DNA from: Siculibacillus sp.
GTDB lineage: Bacteria > Pseudomonadota > Alphaproteobacteria > Rhizobiales > Ancalomicrobiaceae
Length of the DNA stretch: 48,658 nucleotides
Assembly: GCA_030247555.1 (NCBI GenBank)
Contig: JAOTSD010000029.1
Location: 1 to 48,658, forward strand
Direction: 5' to 3'
A model generated the notes under the pieces. The model did not search any database, was not told the origin of the DNA, and worked only from the letters and a program-made list of their open reading frames with translations. How positions within the stretch are numbered: position 1 is the stretch's first letter; each line of letters begins with the position of its first letter. The position numbers and the translations under genes are program-made. Positions 1 through 8,853 of this stretch are shown piece after piece.

Positions 1-1
1 C

Positions 2-406
2 GCGACGGTCTCCATACAGCTCATATCGGCGTCCTTCGAGATCACGGAACTGCCATCGGTCAAGGCGATCGCCGACCGGGCGGCGGCGGCCGACGCCGTC
101 GGCTCCCGGCCTCTCGCGCTCGCCGCACCGCTCCGTGGCGCGGCCGACGATCTCAAGCGCATCCGTGGTATCGGCCCGGCGAACGAGAAGAAGCTCCACG
201 GCATCGGCGTCTATCATTTCTCGCAGATCGCGGCCTGGTCGGCGGAGAACGCCCGTTGGGCCGGCTCGTTCATGGCCTTCCCCGGCCGTATCGAACGCGA
301 GAATTGGATCGATCAGGCCAAGGTGCTGGCGACCGGCGCCGAGACCGAGTTCTCCAAACGCGTCGATGCCGGAGAGGTGGCGAGTTCGAAGCCGGAAGGC
401 GCCTGA
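2..406 (+). CDS. C-terminal part of a helix-hairpin-helix domain protein (NuoE/L21-tail type)
   Basis: The reading frame is open from the window edge to a TGA at 404-406, so the start lies upstream. The visible 134 residues end in a helix-hairpin-helix module: DDLKRIRGIGPANEKKLHG, then a VYHFSQIAAW stretch, then GRIERENWIDQAK and ETEFSKRV. This module occurs in alphaproteobacteria as a tail on NADH dehydrogenase subunit NuoE, on some ribosomal L21 proteins, and in small stand-alone proteins. The part before it (about 50 residues, Ala-rich) does not look like the NuoE thioredoxin fold, so a stand-alone protein is my preferred reading. Its substrate is unknown; helix-hairpin-helix units often bind nucleic acid, but that is inference here. 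Confidence 0.7.
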   Translation, partial: ATVSIQLISASFEITELPSVKAIADRAAAADAVGSRPLALAAPLRGAADDLKRIRGIGPANEKKLHGIGVYHFSQIAAWSAENARWAGSFMAFPGRIERENWIDQAKVLATGAETEFSKRVDAGEVASSKPEGA

Positions 407-540
407 CCGGTCGGGCGCGACACCCTCACCAACGAGGCGTCGTCGACGAACCGGGTCCGGGCATCGCGAAGGCGACCCGTCGGATCACGTGAGAAGGCGG
501 GAGCGGCGTCGCGGCTTCCGCTTTCCGGTTCGGCTCGGAA

Positions 541-567
541 GGCGCGACGGTACGATCCGTTCGCGCC
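541..567. terminator. Hairpin between convergent genes, possible two-way terminator
   Basis: GGCGCGACGG (541-550) can pair with CCGTTCGCGCC (557-567) around a 6-base loop, with one bulged base. It sits between the plus-strand gene ending at 406 and the minus-strand hydrolase ending at 572. There is no T-run on either side, so Rho-independent action is uncertain. Confidence 0.35.
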
Positions 568-571
568 CGCC

Positions 572-1474
572 TCAGGCGCCGACCCGGTCGAGAAAATCGA
601 CGATGGCGTCCAGGGTCGGCGTGTCCTCGAGCAGCGGCGCGTGTCCCTCGTCGGCGACCTCTACCACTTCGAGCGCGGGATGGCGCTCCGCCATCTTCGC
701 CGTCGTCGCCGGAGACAACAGGTCGGATCGCGCGCCGCGCAACAGCAACACCGGCACGCCCGCGAGCGTGTCGAAGGCCGGCCACAGGTCCGGCATCGGT
801 GTCTGCGGGCTGATCGCCGCCAAGGTCTCGGCGAGGTGCGGGTCGTAGTCGAGCGCCGGCCGTCCGTCGACGTCGCGGTGGAGCCGCCGCGCGAAGCGGT
901 GCCAGCCGGCGTCGTCCAGCGCCGGAAACTCGCCTCGATTGGCGATCTTCATCGCCACCACCAGATCGTCCCAGGAGAAGCCCTCGGGGATCGGCCGGCC
1001 GACGTACCCCTTGATCCTGAGGAGCCCGGCGAGTTCGACTTCGGCGCCGATGTCGTTGAGTACGGCCGCCTCGACGAGGCCGGGCGCCATGGCTCCGGCG
1101 ATCATGGTGACGATGCCGCCCCGCGAGGTGCCGAAGGCGGTGATCCGCTCGATGCCGAGCGCCGCCAGCCCGAGGCGGGTGTCGGAGAGTTCCTGGGCCA
1201 CGTTGTAGCGGGCCGGGTCGCCATCCCGGGACGACGCTCCCCGGCCACGGAAGTCGAAGGTCACCACCCGGCGCGGCGGCGTGGTGGCGGAGCCGGCGAC
1301 GAGGCGCGCCGCCAGCGGTTCGAAATCGCGGGAATTGCGCGTCAGCCCCGGCAGGCAGACGACCGGCCGTCGATCGGTGTCGCCGAGAGGCGGGTGATCG
1401 CGTCCGGCGAGCACCAGTCCGTCGGCGGAGAAGAAGCGGAAGGGGCGATGGACGGTGCCGAGTGCATCGCGCAT
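572..1474 (-). CDS. alpha/beta hydrolase
   Basis: A 300-residue alpha/beta-hydrolase-fold protein, probably cytoplasmic. From the ATG at 1474 the nucleophile elbow is GTSRGG with Ser near residue 117; the strand before it, VVTFDFRGRGASS, and the oxyanion region LPGLTRNSRDF are typical of the family. A late Asp (GARSDLLSP) and His (DEGHAPLL) complete the expected triad. The frame is open further upstream to a GTG at 1567 and a TTG near 1528 with a CGGAG in front. I chose 1474 because family homology begins just after it. The substrate cannot be inferred. It stands alone, tail to tail with the partial gene at the window edge. Confidence 0.8.
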   Translation of the reverse strand: MRDALGTVHRPFRFFSADGLVLAGRDHPPLGDTDRRPVVCLPGLTRNSRDFEPLAARLVAGSATTPPRRVVTFDFRGRGASSRDGDPARYNVAQELSDTRLGLAALGIERITAFGTSRGGIVTMIAGAMAPGLVEAAVLNDIGAEVELAGLLRIKGYVGRPIPEGFSWDDLVVAMKIANRGEFPALDDAGWHRFARRLHRDVDGRPALDYDPHLAETLAAISPQTPMPDLWPAFDTLAGVPVLLLRGARSDLLSPATTAKMAERHPALEVVEVADEGHAPLLEDTPTLDAIVDFLDRVGA

Positions 1475-1632
1475 CTCGGGTCCGAAGGCGACGCCGTGCG
1501 GCGGGTCGAGGGGCGGGCAGACGTCCAAATTCGTGCTCCGTCGAGGAAATGGCCCGCCGACCGCCACCGTTTCGCCGGTGCGACGGTCCGCCGTGGACGA
1601 ATCGGGCGACGACGGCCGACGCTCGGGCGGGG

Positions 1633-3675
1633 TCAGTTTCCGCCGAACAACAGGCTGCCGATGCCGCCGGAGGGCTTCGGCGTCGGCACCGAGCCGGTCA
1701 TCGCCGAAGACTTCGCCCCGATACCGCGTTTCAGATCCTGCGCCAGCTCGAGTTTCCGTCCCTCGAGGCGGAAGCGATAGACCTGCAGGTTCTCGAAGAC
1801 GCGGTGGACGTAGTTGCGTGTCTCGGAGAAGGGGATGCGCTCCATCCAGTCGACGATGTCGACCTGACCGCTGCGCGGGTCGCCGTACTCGCGCACCCAG
1901 TCACGGATGCGGCCGGGGCCGGCGTTGTAGCCGGCGATCGCCATGACGTAGTTGCCGTCGTAGTTGTTGACGAGGTTGGCGACGTATCCGGCGCCGAGAC
2001 GGATGTTGTAGGCGGGATCGTTGCGCCAAGCGTCGCGATCATAGGCGATGCCGAGCTTCTTGGCGGCGTCGCGCCCGGTGTCGGGCATCACCTGGAAGAT
2101 TCCGGTGGCGCCGGCCAAGGAGACGACCGCCTGATTGAATTCGCTCTCCTGCCGCATGATGGCGAAAGCGAGCGCCTTCTCGAGCCCGGAGGTGTCGACG
2201 TTCGGCGAGACGCCGATGGGGAAGGCCATGGCCTGCATGTCCATGCCGCGCTGGGCGCCCGCCTTGCCGGCGGTGACCGCCAGATGCGTCCAGCCCTGCT
2301 TCTCCGCCATCTCGATCACCGCGGCGACCTGGCCGGCGGTCGGCAGCGTCTCCGCCATGTGTTTGTAGAAGACGGAGGCGAGATCCTTGCGGCCGAGCTT
2401 GCCGATTCGGCGGGCGGCCTCGAACCGGTCGTCGCGCTCCATCGCCGCCCGATCGGACGACGACGGCGAGACGCTGCGCGAGATGCCGAGATCCGACATG
2501 CCGAGTTTGGCGCGCGCCATCTGGCCGTAGAAGGTGAAGCCGAATTCGGCCGCCTTGCGGTAGTAGTCGTTGGCGGAGCCGCCGGCGCCGGCCTCCGCCG
2601 CCCGACCCATCCAGTAGTAGGCGCGGGCGCGGGTGACCGGCTTGGCCGAATCCTCCGCCACCGCCGCGAAGTGCTTCATCGAGGAGGCGGCGTCGCCGAG
2701 GAAGCGCAGGGCGTACCATCCGGCATGGAAATCGGCCTCGGCCTGATTGGCCGGCGACGATCCGGCGTGGCCGACGACGACCCGATAGGCGGTGCGGGCA
2801 TCGCCCATGTCGAGGAGCTTCCGGCTGACGATCCGCTTCTCCTCCCACCACTCGTCCGGTCGGCCCAGCGCTCGCGGATCCTTGGGCGCGCGCACCAACA
2901 GGTCGGCGGCTTCCTTCCAGCGGTCGGTGCGACGGGCGTACTGGGCGCGGGCGAAGAGGAAGATCGGATCGTCCTTGAGCGAGCCGGGCACGGCGTCGAG
3001 GAGCGCCCCGGCGTTCGCCTGCTTCTTCTCAACCGCTTGGACCGCCTTGACGAGGCTCTGGTAGCCGGCGCCGAGGCGGCCGGCGGCGCGCTGCGCCTCG
3101 CCGGCGTGGCCCTTGAGGACGAGGAGATCGAAACGCGCCTTGAAGTCGGCCGGCCCGAGCAGGGCGCCGAATTCGTTCTCGAGGATATTGGCCTCGTCGG
3201 TGCCGAGTTTGTCGTCGCGATAGGCGTAACGCACCCACTGCCTGGCGTCCTCCTTGCGCCCCTTCTGGACGAGGGCGCGCGCCAGCATGATGCGACCGCG
3301 ATTGGAATAGGGACGCGACCCTTGGAAGGCCAGGACGACGTCGTCGGCCGAGGGGTTCTCCTTCTCCAACGCCTGTTCGGCGCGGCGGCGGAAGAACTCG
3401 GGATCCGGCCAGGACGGGTTGGCGATGGCGAAGCGGGTGATCGCGGCCGACGGCAGGCCGGAGCCGAGGCGGATCAGGTACCAGTCGACGATCTTCTGAT
3501 CGATGCGGTCGAGATCGTCGCGCATGGCGTTGACGCCGGCGGTGTCGCCGCGCGAAGCGATCTCCATGGCGCGGGCCAGATCGCCGGCCGTCGCCGGGCT
3601 CGTCGAGACGAGGGCCGCCATCAGCGCCGCGGCCGGCGCCAGAGAACGGAGCATCCATCGGGTCGTCGCGAGCAT
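1633..3675 (-). CDS. slt: Soluble lytic murein transglycosylase (Slt-type)
   Basis: Cleaves the MurNAc-GlcNAc bond of peptidoglycan in the periplasm, forming 1,6-anhydro ends. The 680-residue product starts with a signal peptide ([20 protein letters not shown], then a cut after STSPATA). A long alpha-helical superhelix follows (about residues 35-480), then a C-terminal SLT domain: catalytic Glu in RQESEF (about 510), the GIFQVMP motif, YNAGPGR and the NYVHRV signature. GAGGAG lies 6 bases before the ATG at 3675, which decides this start over the in-frame ATG at 3813. It is divergent from dapA across 349 bases. The architecture and length are normal for alphaproteobacterial Slt proteins. Confidence 0.92.
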   Translation of the reverse strand: MLATTRWMLRSLAPAAALMAALVSTSPATAGDLARAMEIASRGDTAGVNAMRDDLDRIDQKIVDWYLIRLGSGLPSAAITRFAIANPSWPDPEFFRRRAEQALEKENPSADDVVLAFQGSRPYSNRGRIMLARALVQKGRKEDARQWVRYAYRDDKLGTDEANILENEFGALLGPADFKARFDLLVLKGHAGEAQRAAGRLGAGYQSLVKAVQAVEKKQANAGALLDAVPGSLKDDPIFLFARAQYARRTDRWKEAADLLVRAPKDPRALGRPDEWWEEKRIVSRKLLDMGDARTAYRVVVGHAGSSPANQAEADFHAGWYALRFLGDAASSMKHFAAVAEDSAKPVTRARAYYWMGRAAEAGAGGSANDYYRKAAEFGFTFYGQMARAKLGMSDLGISRSVSPSSSDRAAMERDDRFEAARRIGKLGRKDLASVFYKHMAETLPTAGQVAAVIEMAEKQGWTHLAVTAGKAGAQRGMDMQAMAFPIGVSPNVDTSGLEKALAFAIMRQESEFNQAVVSLAGATGIFQVMPDTGRDAAKKLGIAYDRDAWRNDPAYNIRLGAGYVANLVNNYDGNYVMAIAGYNAGPGRIRDWVREYGDPRSGQVDIVDWMERIPFSETRNYVHRVFENLQVYRFRLEGRKLELAQDLKRGIGAKSSAMTGSVPTPKPSGGIGSLLFGGN

Positions 3676-4024
3676 CACCGTCTCCTCGATGCGCTCCGGT
3701 CCGTACCGCGATCGCCTCCCCGGAGGCCGATCGGAAACGACGGCGGCCCCCGCGTGTTGCGACGGGAGGCGGACCGGATCGATCCTCGACCCTAGGTCCC
3801 GCTTGATGAACAAATCCTTACGATCCGATCGTGGTGCGGTCGTGACCGGATACTTCCGCGAGAGGCTCGTTCACATCGTCGCGACGGGCCCGCTTGCCCC
3901 GGCGCGGAGGCGGGACTATTGTCGCCGCCCGCTCGCCCGTGTGCAAGGTTCGCGCGTTCCCGCGCGGCCGGGCGGATCATGCGCCGTCTCCGACGGCATT
4001 TCCAGGCTCCGAAAGGGTTCCACG
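3676..4024. other. Divergent intergenic region between slt and dapA
   Basis: 349 bases without a gene. It must hold the promoters of slt (minus) and dapA (plus). The only good candidate I can place is the dapA promoter described separately. I see no repeat or riboswitch fold. Several in-frame ATG codons extend the dapA frame upstream but none has a ribosome-binding site. Confidence 0.6.
3894..3921 (+). promoter_or_regulatory. Candidate sigma-70 promoter for dapA-smpB
   Basis: TTGCCC (3894-3899), a 16-base spacer, then CTATTG (3916-3921). This resembles the alphaproteobacterial housekeeping consensus TTGAC/CTATAT. It lies about 100 bases before the dapA ATG. Confidence 0.45.
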
Positions 4025-4900
4025 ATGTTCAAGGGCTCGATCACCGCACTCGTCACGCCGTTCCAGAACGGGCGCGTCGACGAGAAAGCCCTGCAGGACT
4101 TCGTCGCCTGGCAGATCGCCGAGGGCTCGAACGGTGTCGTACCCTGCGGCACCACCGGCGAGAGCCCGACGTTGTCGCACGCCGAGCACAAGCGGGTCGT
4201 CGAACTGGTGATCGAGGTGGCCAAGGGCAAGGTGCCGGTGATCGCCGGCGCCGGCTCCAACAACACCGCCGAGGCGATCGATCTCGCCCGCCACGCCGAG
4301 AAGGCGGGGGCCGATGGCCTGTTGGTCGTGGCGCCCTACTACAACAAGCCGAGCCAGGAGGGCCTCTATCGCCACTTCGTGGCGATCGACGCGGCGGTCG
4401 GCATCCCGATCATCGTCTACAACATCCCGCCGCGTTCGGTGGTCGACATCTCGGTGGAGACCATGGACCGGATGTTCCGCGACGGCCGCAACATCAAGGG
4501 CGTCAAGGACGCCACCGGCAATCTCGCCCGCCCGGCGCTGCAACGCATGAAATCGGGGCCGGAATTCGTCCAGCTCTCCGGCGAGGACGGCACCGCGCTC
4601 GGCTTCAACGCTCAGGGCGGGGTGGGGTGCATCTCGGTGACCGCCAACGTCGCTCCTCGGCTCTGCGCCGAGTTCCAAGCGGCGATGGCGGCCGGTGACT
4701 ACAAGAAGGCGCTGGAGTATCAGGACCGCCTGATGCCGCTGCATCGCGCCCTTTTCCTCGAGCCGAACCCGGCCGGGCCGAAGTACATCGCTTCGCGTCT
4801 CAACAAGATGTCGAACGAGTTGCGCCTGCCGCTGGTCGAGGCCTCGGAAGGGGTCCGTGCCGAACTCGAGGCCGCCGCGCGTCACGCCGGCATCCTCTGA
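4025..4900 (+). CDS. dapA: 4-hydroxy-tetrahydrodipicolinate synthase
   Basis: Condenses pyruvate with aspartate semialdehyde, the first committed step to lysine and to meso-diaminopimelate for peptidoglycan. The 291-residue TIM barrel is of normal family length. The Schiff-base lysine is K161 in GVKDATG, the catalytic tyrosine is near 132 in YNIPPRS, and the substrate-binding CGTTGES motif is near residue 40. The start at 4025 ([13 protein letters not shown]) is the family N-terminus and has AAAGG upstream; the open frame runs back to 3503 but is not homologous. It is followed after 14 bases by smpB, so the two are probably one operon, an arrangement common in this order. Confidence 0.97.
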   Translation: MFKGSITALVTPFQNGRVDEKALQDFVAWQIAEGSNGVVPCGTTGESPTLSHAEHKRVVELVIEVAKGKVPVIAGAGSNNTAEAIDLARHAEKAGADGLLVVAPYYNKPSQEGLYRHFVAIDAAVGIPIIVYNIPPRSVVDISVETMDRMFRDGRNIKGVKDATGNLARPALQRMKSGPEFVQLSGEDGTALGFNAQGGVGCISVTANVAPRLCAEFQAAMAAGDYKKALEYQDRLMPLHRALFLEPNPAGPKYIASRLNKMSNELRLPLVEASEGVRAELEAAARHAGIL

Positions 4901-4914
4901 CGGAGTGAAATCCG

Positions 4915-5388
4915 ATGTCCGCCGACAAGGGCGGCGGGCATCGGCTCGCCGCCGAGAACCGCAAGGCCCGCTTCTCCTACCACATCATCGACACCTGGGA
5001 GGCCGGCATCGTCCTGACCGGCACCGAGATCAAGTCTCTGCGTGGCGGCCGCGCCAACATCACCGACGCCTATGCCGCGCCCTATGGCACCGACCTGGTG
5101 CTCTACAACGCCTATATCCCCGAATACCTCCAAGCCAACCGATTCAATCACGAAACCCGCCGTCCCCGCCGGCTGCTGCTCCACCGCAAGGAGATCAACA
5201 AGCTGATGGGCGCGGTCGAGCGCGAGGGCCTGACCGTCGTTCCCCTCGACATCCACTTCAACGACAAGGGCCGCGCCAAGGTCCTGCTCGCCCTCGCCAA
5301 GGGCAAGAACGTCGCCGACAAGCGCGAGACCGAGAAGGAACGCGAGTGGAACCGCGAGAAGTCGCGGCTGATGAAGTATCGCGAGTGA
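4915..5388 (+). CDS. smpB: SsrA-binding protein (tmRNA partner)
   Basis: Binds tmRNA and brings it to stalled ribosomes for trans-translation. 157 residues, the usual length. Recognisable features are the N-terminal [10 protein letters not shown], the beta-barrel core with [10 protein letters not shown] and NAYIPEY, and the basic C-terminal tail ([18 protein letters not shown]), which enters the mRNA channel. GGAG lies 10 bases before the ATG. It is 14 bases after dapA and convergent with the minus-strand gene ending at 5453. The tmRNA gene itself is not in this window. Confidence 0.97.
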   Translation: MSADKGGGHRLAAENRKARFSYHIIDTWEAGIVLTGTEIKSLRGGRANITDAYAAPYGTDLVLYNAYIPEYLQANRFNHETRRPRRLLLHRKEINKLMGAVEREGLTVVPLDIHFNDKGRAKVLLALAKGKNVADKRETEKEREWNREKSRLMKYRE

Positions 5389-5452
5389 GGCGGGGCTGGA
5401 CACGCAAGGCGGGTCGGATCGTCGGGTACGTCGGCACCCCCCGCCTTCGGTC

Positions 5453-6235
5453 TCAATTCAACGCCGAAACGAAGGTGGTGAGCAGCCAACCCGCCGCTCC
5501 GCGCTTCTCGAAACACAGGCCCCATGGCATCGCATCACCGACCTTCGCCGTCGGCACCCGGACGATCGAGCCGTCCGGCAGGACGATCGCGGTGAGGCCG
5601 TCCTCGTCGTCGGCATCGAGGGCGTGGAGGAATCCGGGCTTCAGTCTCGCCTTCACCGACGCCCCGTCGGCGGCCGGTCTCGCGGTGACGGGCTCGGTGA
5701 CGTAGACGCCTCGCGCCCCGCCTAGCCCGGCCTTCTTCGCCGCCATCGCGTCCCAACGCACCCCGCGCGCCGTGCACCACGCCTCGGGTACCAGCGGGTC
5801 GCGCCCCCATTTCGCCGCAGCGAGTAGATCGCCGATCGTTTCCATCGCGGTCTTCACCCGCGAGGCGGTCATGTCGATCTTCTTGCCCGCCGGTGCGATC
5901 GGTTCGCCCTCGGTATAGCTGAGCCCGATGGCGGCGAGCGCCGAGGTGGCGTCGACGTAGGGCCCCTTCTTCTCGATCCGCCGTGGAACACCGAGAGTGA
6001 TTCCGGACAGGATGACCGTCGGCCGGTCGGGGAGAAAGGCGAAGATCTCCTCGGCCGACCCGGCGTGCGCCGCCTCCGCCACCGCCTTCGCTCGCGCGAG
6101 GAGATCGGCCGGCGGCGTCCCGGCGGCGCCGATCTCGGCGGCGAGTGGCGCGTAGGGCTTCTCCGCCCGCGCCGCAGCGACGGCGACGAAGGGCAGGGCG
6201 AGAAGAAGGGCGAGGCGGCGGGCGAAGAGCGTCAT
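5453..6235 (-). CDS. Exported protein of unknown function
   Basis: I do not recognise the family. The 260-residue product begins with a clear signal peptide (MTLFARRLALLLALPFVAVA, predicted cut after ARA, mature start EKPY), so it is periplasmic or secreted. The mature part has an Ala-rich helical half, a central stretch with two cysteines (one at EAWCTARGVRW, the other near the C-terminus in WGLCFEKR), and a C-terminal beta-rich segment that reads like a small barrel (AIVLPDGSIVRVPTAKVGD). The two cysteines could form a disulfide. The frame is open to 6307, but the signal peptide fixes the start at 6235. It is convergent with smpB; the next gene upstream is a DNA glycosylase with no evident link. 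Confidence 0.75.
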   Translation of the reverse strand: MTLFARRLALLLALPFVAVAAARAEKPYAPLAAEIGAAGTPPADLLARAKAVAEAAHAGSAEEIFAFLPDRPTVILSGITLGVPRRIEKKGPYVDATSALAAIGLSYTEGEPIAPAGKKIDMTASRVKTAMETIGDLLAAAKWGRDPLVPEAWCTARGVRWDAMAAKKAGLGGARGVYVTEPVTARPAADGASVKARLKPGFLHALDADDEDGLTAIVLPDGSIVRVPTAKVGDAMPWGLCFEKRGAAGWLLTTFVSALN

Positions 6236-6372
6236 CGCGAGATCCGGAACCGGTGGCGCGCAGGGCGGCGAGACCACGACGATGCCGCGTCCGAGGCTCG
6301 GGCTCAACCGGGAGAAGGATGACGAATGCCGTCATCCGCCCCGGAGCCGGCGTCCCGGGAGCGGCGGAGGGC

Positions 6373-7029
6373 TCACCCGCCCATCTCGCGCCGGATCCCG
6401 TCGAACACGCTGCGGAACATCTCACGCGTCAGGCGCCCGGTGTTGGTGTTGTAGCGCGAGCAGTGGTAGCTGTCGTGGAGTCGCAATCCCGACCCCAGAC
6501 GGTGGATCGCCCCGTGGGCGAAGGGATGAGCCGTCAATTTTTCCTCGACCGTCCTCAGGAACGTTTCGTGCGCCACCCGCCCGAGCGCCAGCACGTCGGT
6601 GAGAGTCGGATGGGCCGCGAGCGTCGCGGTGAGGAACGGCCGACAGGCGTGGATCTCGGCCGGCGTCGGCTTGTTTTCCGGCGGTACGCAGCGCACCGCG
6701 TTGGTGATCATCGCGCCGATGAGGACGAGCCCGTCGGCCGGATCGGCGCGGAACGTACCGCGCGAGAAGCCGTGGTCCGCGAGAGTCTCGTAGAGCAGAT
6801 CGCCGGCGTAGTCGCCGGTGAAGGGCCGCCCGGTGCGGTTCGCTCCGCGTAGCCCCGGCGCCAGGCCGACGACGAGCAACCGCGGCGACACTCCCGGAAA
6901 ACTCGGCACCGGCGCGTTGTACCAACCCGGCTCCTTCCCGCGCCAGGACTCGCGGAAGGCGACGAGCCGCGGGCACAGCGCGCAATCGCGGTCGGGATCG
7001 AGCGGGGAGGGGGAAGTGGTGGGGGCCAT
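6373..7029 (-). CDS. Uracil-DNA glycosylase, family 5 (UdgB-like)
   Basis: Predicted to remove uracil and other deaminated bases from DNA. Of 218 residues. Four cysteines match the iron-sulfur cluster pattern of family 4/5 enzymes: CALC near the N-terminus, then C-x14-C (RCVPP ... HACRPF). Motif 1 reads GLAPGLRGANRTGRPFTGD and the late motif HCSRYNTNTGRLT; both fit family 5 (UdgB) rather than family 4. The start at 7029 (MAPTTSPSPLDPDRD) leaves a short tail before the first cysteine; a longer frame runs to 7104. The ribosome-binding site is weak. The distance to the downstream exported protein (137 bases) argues against tight coupling. Confidence 0.88.
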   Translation of the reverse strand: MAPTTSPSPLDPDRDCALCPRLVAFRESWRGKEPGWYNAPVPSFPGVSPRLLVVGLAPGLRGANRTGRPFTGDYAGDLLYETLADHGFSRGTFRADPADGLVLIGAMITNAVRCVPPENKPTPAEIHACRPFLTATLAAHPTLTDVLALGRVAHETFLRTVEEKLTAHPFAHGAIHRLGSGLRLHDSYHCSRYNTNTGRLTREMFRSVFDGIRREMGG

Positions 7030-7152
7030 CGGCGATCTCGGTTCCAGGGCGAGCGCCTTCGGGTGGCGCGCGCCGACCATCCCGAGGACGTGCCGCGCCG
7101 TCAATCCCGTCTCGACGGATGCGGTCGGTGATCGCGCTCGCCGAGAAACGCG

Positions 7153-7186
7153 AAGACGCGCCGGACCGATCGATCCGGCGCGTCTT
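7153..7186. terminator. Strong hairpin downstream of the NYN gene
   Basis: A perfect 13-base stem: AAGACGCGCCGGA (7153-7165) and TCCGGCGCGTCTT (7174-7186) around CCGATCGA. It lies 57 bases past the minus-strand NYN stop and before the glycosylase start. The T-run is stronger on the plus strand (CTTT) than on the minus strand (CTTC). Confidence 0.6.
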
Positions 7187-7242
7187 TCCGAGAGACGGAC
7201 GACGGTTCGTCGTCCCGAGAGGCGGGCGCCTCGCGGCGCGGC

Positions 7243-7851
7243 TCACGCCTCGTCGAAGTCCTCGTCTTCCTGCTGATGCTGGCGGCGCTGCGCGTCGCGT
7301 TCGGCCATTCGCGCCATGCGCTCGGCCGGGTCGCGGCCGATTCGGCCCTGAAGCAGACCGAGGTCGATGAAGTGGTCGGCCTGCCGGCGCAGATCGTCGG
7401 CGATCATCGGCGGCTGCGTCTGCAGCGTCGAGATCACCGAGACCTTCTTGCCCTTGCGCTGAACCGCCTCGACCAGCCGGCGGAAGTCGCCGTCGCCGGA
7501 GAACAGCACCATGTGGTCGATGTGGTCGGCCATCTCCATGGCGTCGACCGCCAGTTCGATGTCCATGTTGGCCTTGATCTTACGGCGCCCGGTCGCGTCG
7601 TAGAACTCCTTCGTCGGCTTGGTCACGACTTTGTAGCCGTTGTAATCGAGCCAGTCGATGAGCGGACGAATCGAAGAATACTCCTGGTCTTCGATCAGCG
7701 CCGTATAGTAGAAAGCCCGCAAGAGGTAGCTCGTCGACTTGAATTCGCTCAACAAGCGCTTGTAATCGATGTCGAAGCCGAGTGCCTTCGAGGTGGCGTA
7801 GAGGTTCGCGCCGTCGATGAACAGCGCGATCTTTTCGCGAGGGTCGAACAT
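7243..7851 (-). CDS. NYN domain protein (LabA/DUF88 family, PIN-like nuclease fold)
   Basis: 202 residues; the first 160 form a NYN domain. Metal-binding acidic positions are all present: the Asp of ALFIDGANLY, the MDIELAVDAM segment, and the LFSGDGDFRRLV motif, so it is predicted to be an active RNase or metal-dependent nuclease. A charged tail (ERDAQRRQHQQEDEDFDEA) follows. It is divergent from rpoZ-rsh, a neighbourhood I know from other Hyphomicrobiales; a link to RNA turnover or stringent control is inference only. The start at 7851 gives the usual N-terminus MFDPREKIALFIDG. Confidence 0.88.
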   Translation of the reverse strand: MFDPREKIALFIDGANLYATSKALGFDIDYKRLLSEFKSTSYLLRAFYYTALIEDQEYSSIRPLIDWLDYNGYKVVTKPTKEFYDATGRRKIKANMDIELAVDAMEMADHIDHMVLFSGDGDFRRLVEAVQRKGKKVSVISTLQTQPPMIADDLRRQADHFIDLGLLQGRIGRDPAERMARMAERDAQRRQHQQEDEDFDEA

Positions 7852-8275
7852 GTTCGCGTGGTCTTCCCATCTGGGGGTCTTCGGGTGCCTCTGCGATTTA
7901 TCTTCTTAAATGGAGATCGCGAGGCAGGTAATCGCGCCAAGGAGTCGACAGTTCTTGTTTCTTCGCCCGACGAGAAAAAGGCATCGGAAGTCCAATGACG
8001 CGCATGTGACCATACAGCACCCCCGACGGCTTTTCCAGCTTTTCCCGTCGGTGTACGTGGCCCGGTGTAAGGAGAGACTGCCGTCGCGTAAGATGTCGAC
8101 TTCCGGTGGTGGCGCGGGCGATGAGCCGCGTCGCCCGCCCCGGCCAGCGACCGCGCCGGGGAGCCGGAGCCGGCAGTCGCGCCGCGATCTTCGCATCGCC
8201 GACGCGGCGGCGTTGCTTTTCCGCGCGCTTCGACATATGTCTCCGCTTTCGAAGATCCCCCCGAGGAGTTGAGGA
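7852..8275. other. Divergent intergenic region between NYN gene and rpoZ
   Basis: 424 bases with no convincing coding frame. The first 170 bases are A/T-richer than the flanks (TTTATCTTCTTAAATGG; TTGTTTCTTCG), which suits promoters for the NYN gene. A weak promoter for rpoZ may be TTGCTT (8213-8218) with CATATG (8234-8239), but the 15-base spacer is short. A small RNA cannot be excluded; I see no strong terminator inside. Confidence 0.5.
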
Positions 8276-8656
8276 ATGGCCCGCGTCACCGTCGAAGACT
8301 GCATCGACAAGGTGGAGAACCGGTTCGAGCTCGTGCTTCTGGCGAGCCACCGCGCCCGCATGATCTCGTCCGGCTCGCCGATCACCATCGATCGCGACAA
8401 CGACAAGAACCCCGTCGTGGCGCTCCGCGAGATCGCCGACGAGACCATCAGCCCGGACGATCTCCAGGAGGAGTTCATCCACTCGCTGCAGAAGTTCGTC
8501 GAGGTTGACGAGCCCGAGCCGGAGACCGTGCCGATGGTGCCGGTCGCCTCTGGCTCCGACGACGGCGACGAGATGCAGTTCGACCGCATGTCGGAAGAAG
8601 AGCTGCTGCGCGGCCTCGAGGGACTGGTTCCGCCGGACAAGGAAGAAGAGGACTGA
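8276..8656 (+). CDS. rpoZ: RNA polymerase omega subunit
   Basis: Small subunit that helps assemble RNA polymerase by wrapping the beta-prime C-terminus and that, in proteobacteria, forms part of a ppGpp site. 126 residues: the conserved N-terminal ARVTVEDC and [16 protein letters not shown], then [10 protein letters not shown], then an acidic tail rich in Glu and Asp ending in KEEED, as usual in alphaproteobacteria. GAGGAGTTGAGGA sits directly before the ATG. It is followed 197 bases later by rsh, in line with a shared role in the stringent response. Confidence 0.97.
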   Translation: MARVTVEDCIDKVENRFELVLLASHRARMISSGSPITIDRDNDKNPVVALREIADETISPDDLQEEFIHSLQKFVEVDEPEPETVPMVPVASGSDDGDEMQFDRMSEEELLRGLEGLVPPDKEEED

Positions 8657-8706
8657 GCCGCGAGGCGCGTCCCGAGGCGCGGCGCGAACCGCCGCGCCCA
8701 CCCGCT

Positions 8707-8738
8707 CCGGCGCCCGCTTCGGCGGGCGTCGGCGTTTT
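8707..8738 (+). terminator. Likely terminator after rpoZ
   Basis: An 11-base stem with one G-T pair, CCGGCGCCCGC, a TTCG tetraloop, and GCGGGCGTCGG, followed by CGTTTT. The tetraloop and T-run fit a Rho-independent terminator, so rsh probably has its own promoter. Confidence 0.6.
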
Positions 8739-8765
8739 CGGGGGGTGCGGAAGTCGTTCGGCGTC

Positions 8766-8794
8766 TTGGGTTTTCCCGATTCCATCTGCTACCA
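8766..8794 (+). promoter_or_regulatory. Candidate sigma-70 promoter for rsh
   Basis: TTGGGT (8766-8771), 17-base spacer, CTACCA (8789-8794), placed between the rpoZ terminator and the rsh ATG at 8854. Confidence 0.45.
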
Positions 8795-8853
8795 TCGCGC
8801 CGACGCGCCGGTTCGCGGCCGGCGACGGAAGGTGACGGAGGAACGATCCCCGG

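Noticed and set aside
1462-3795. Open plus-strand frame of 777 codons opposite slt
   Set aside because: Antisense shadow of the lytic transglycosylase; no family resemblance and biased composition.
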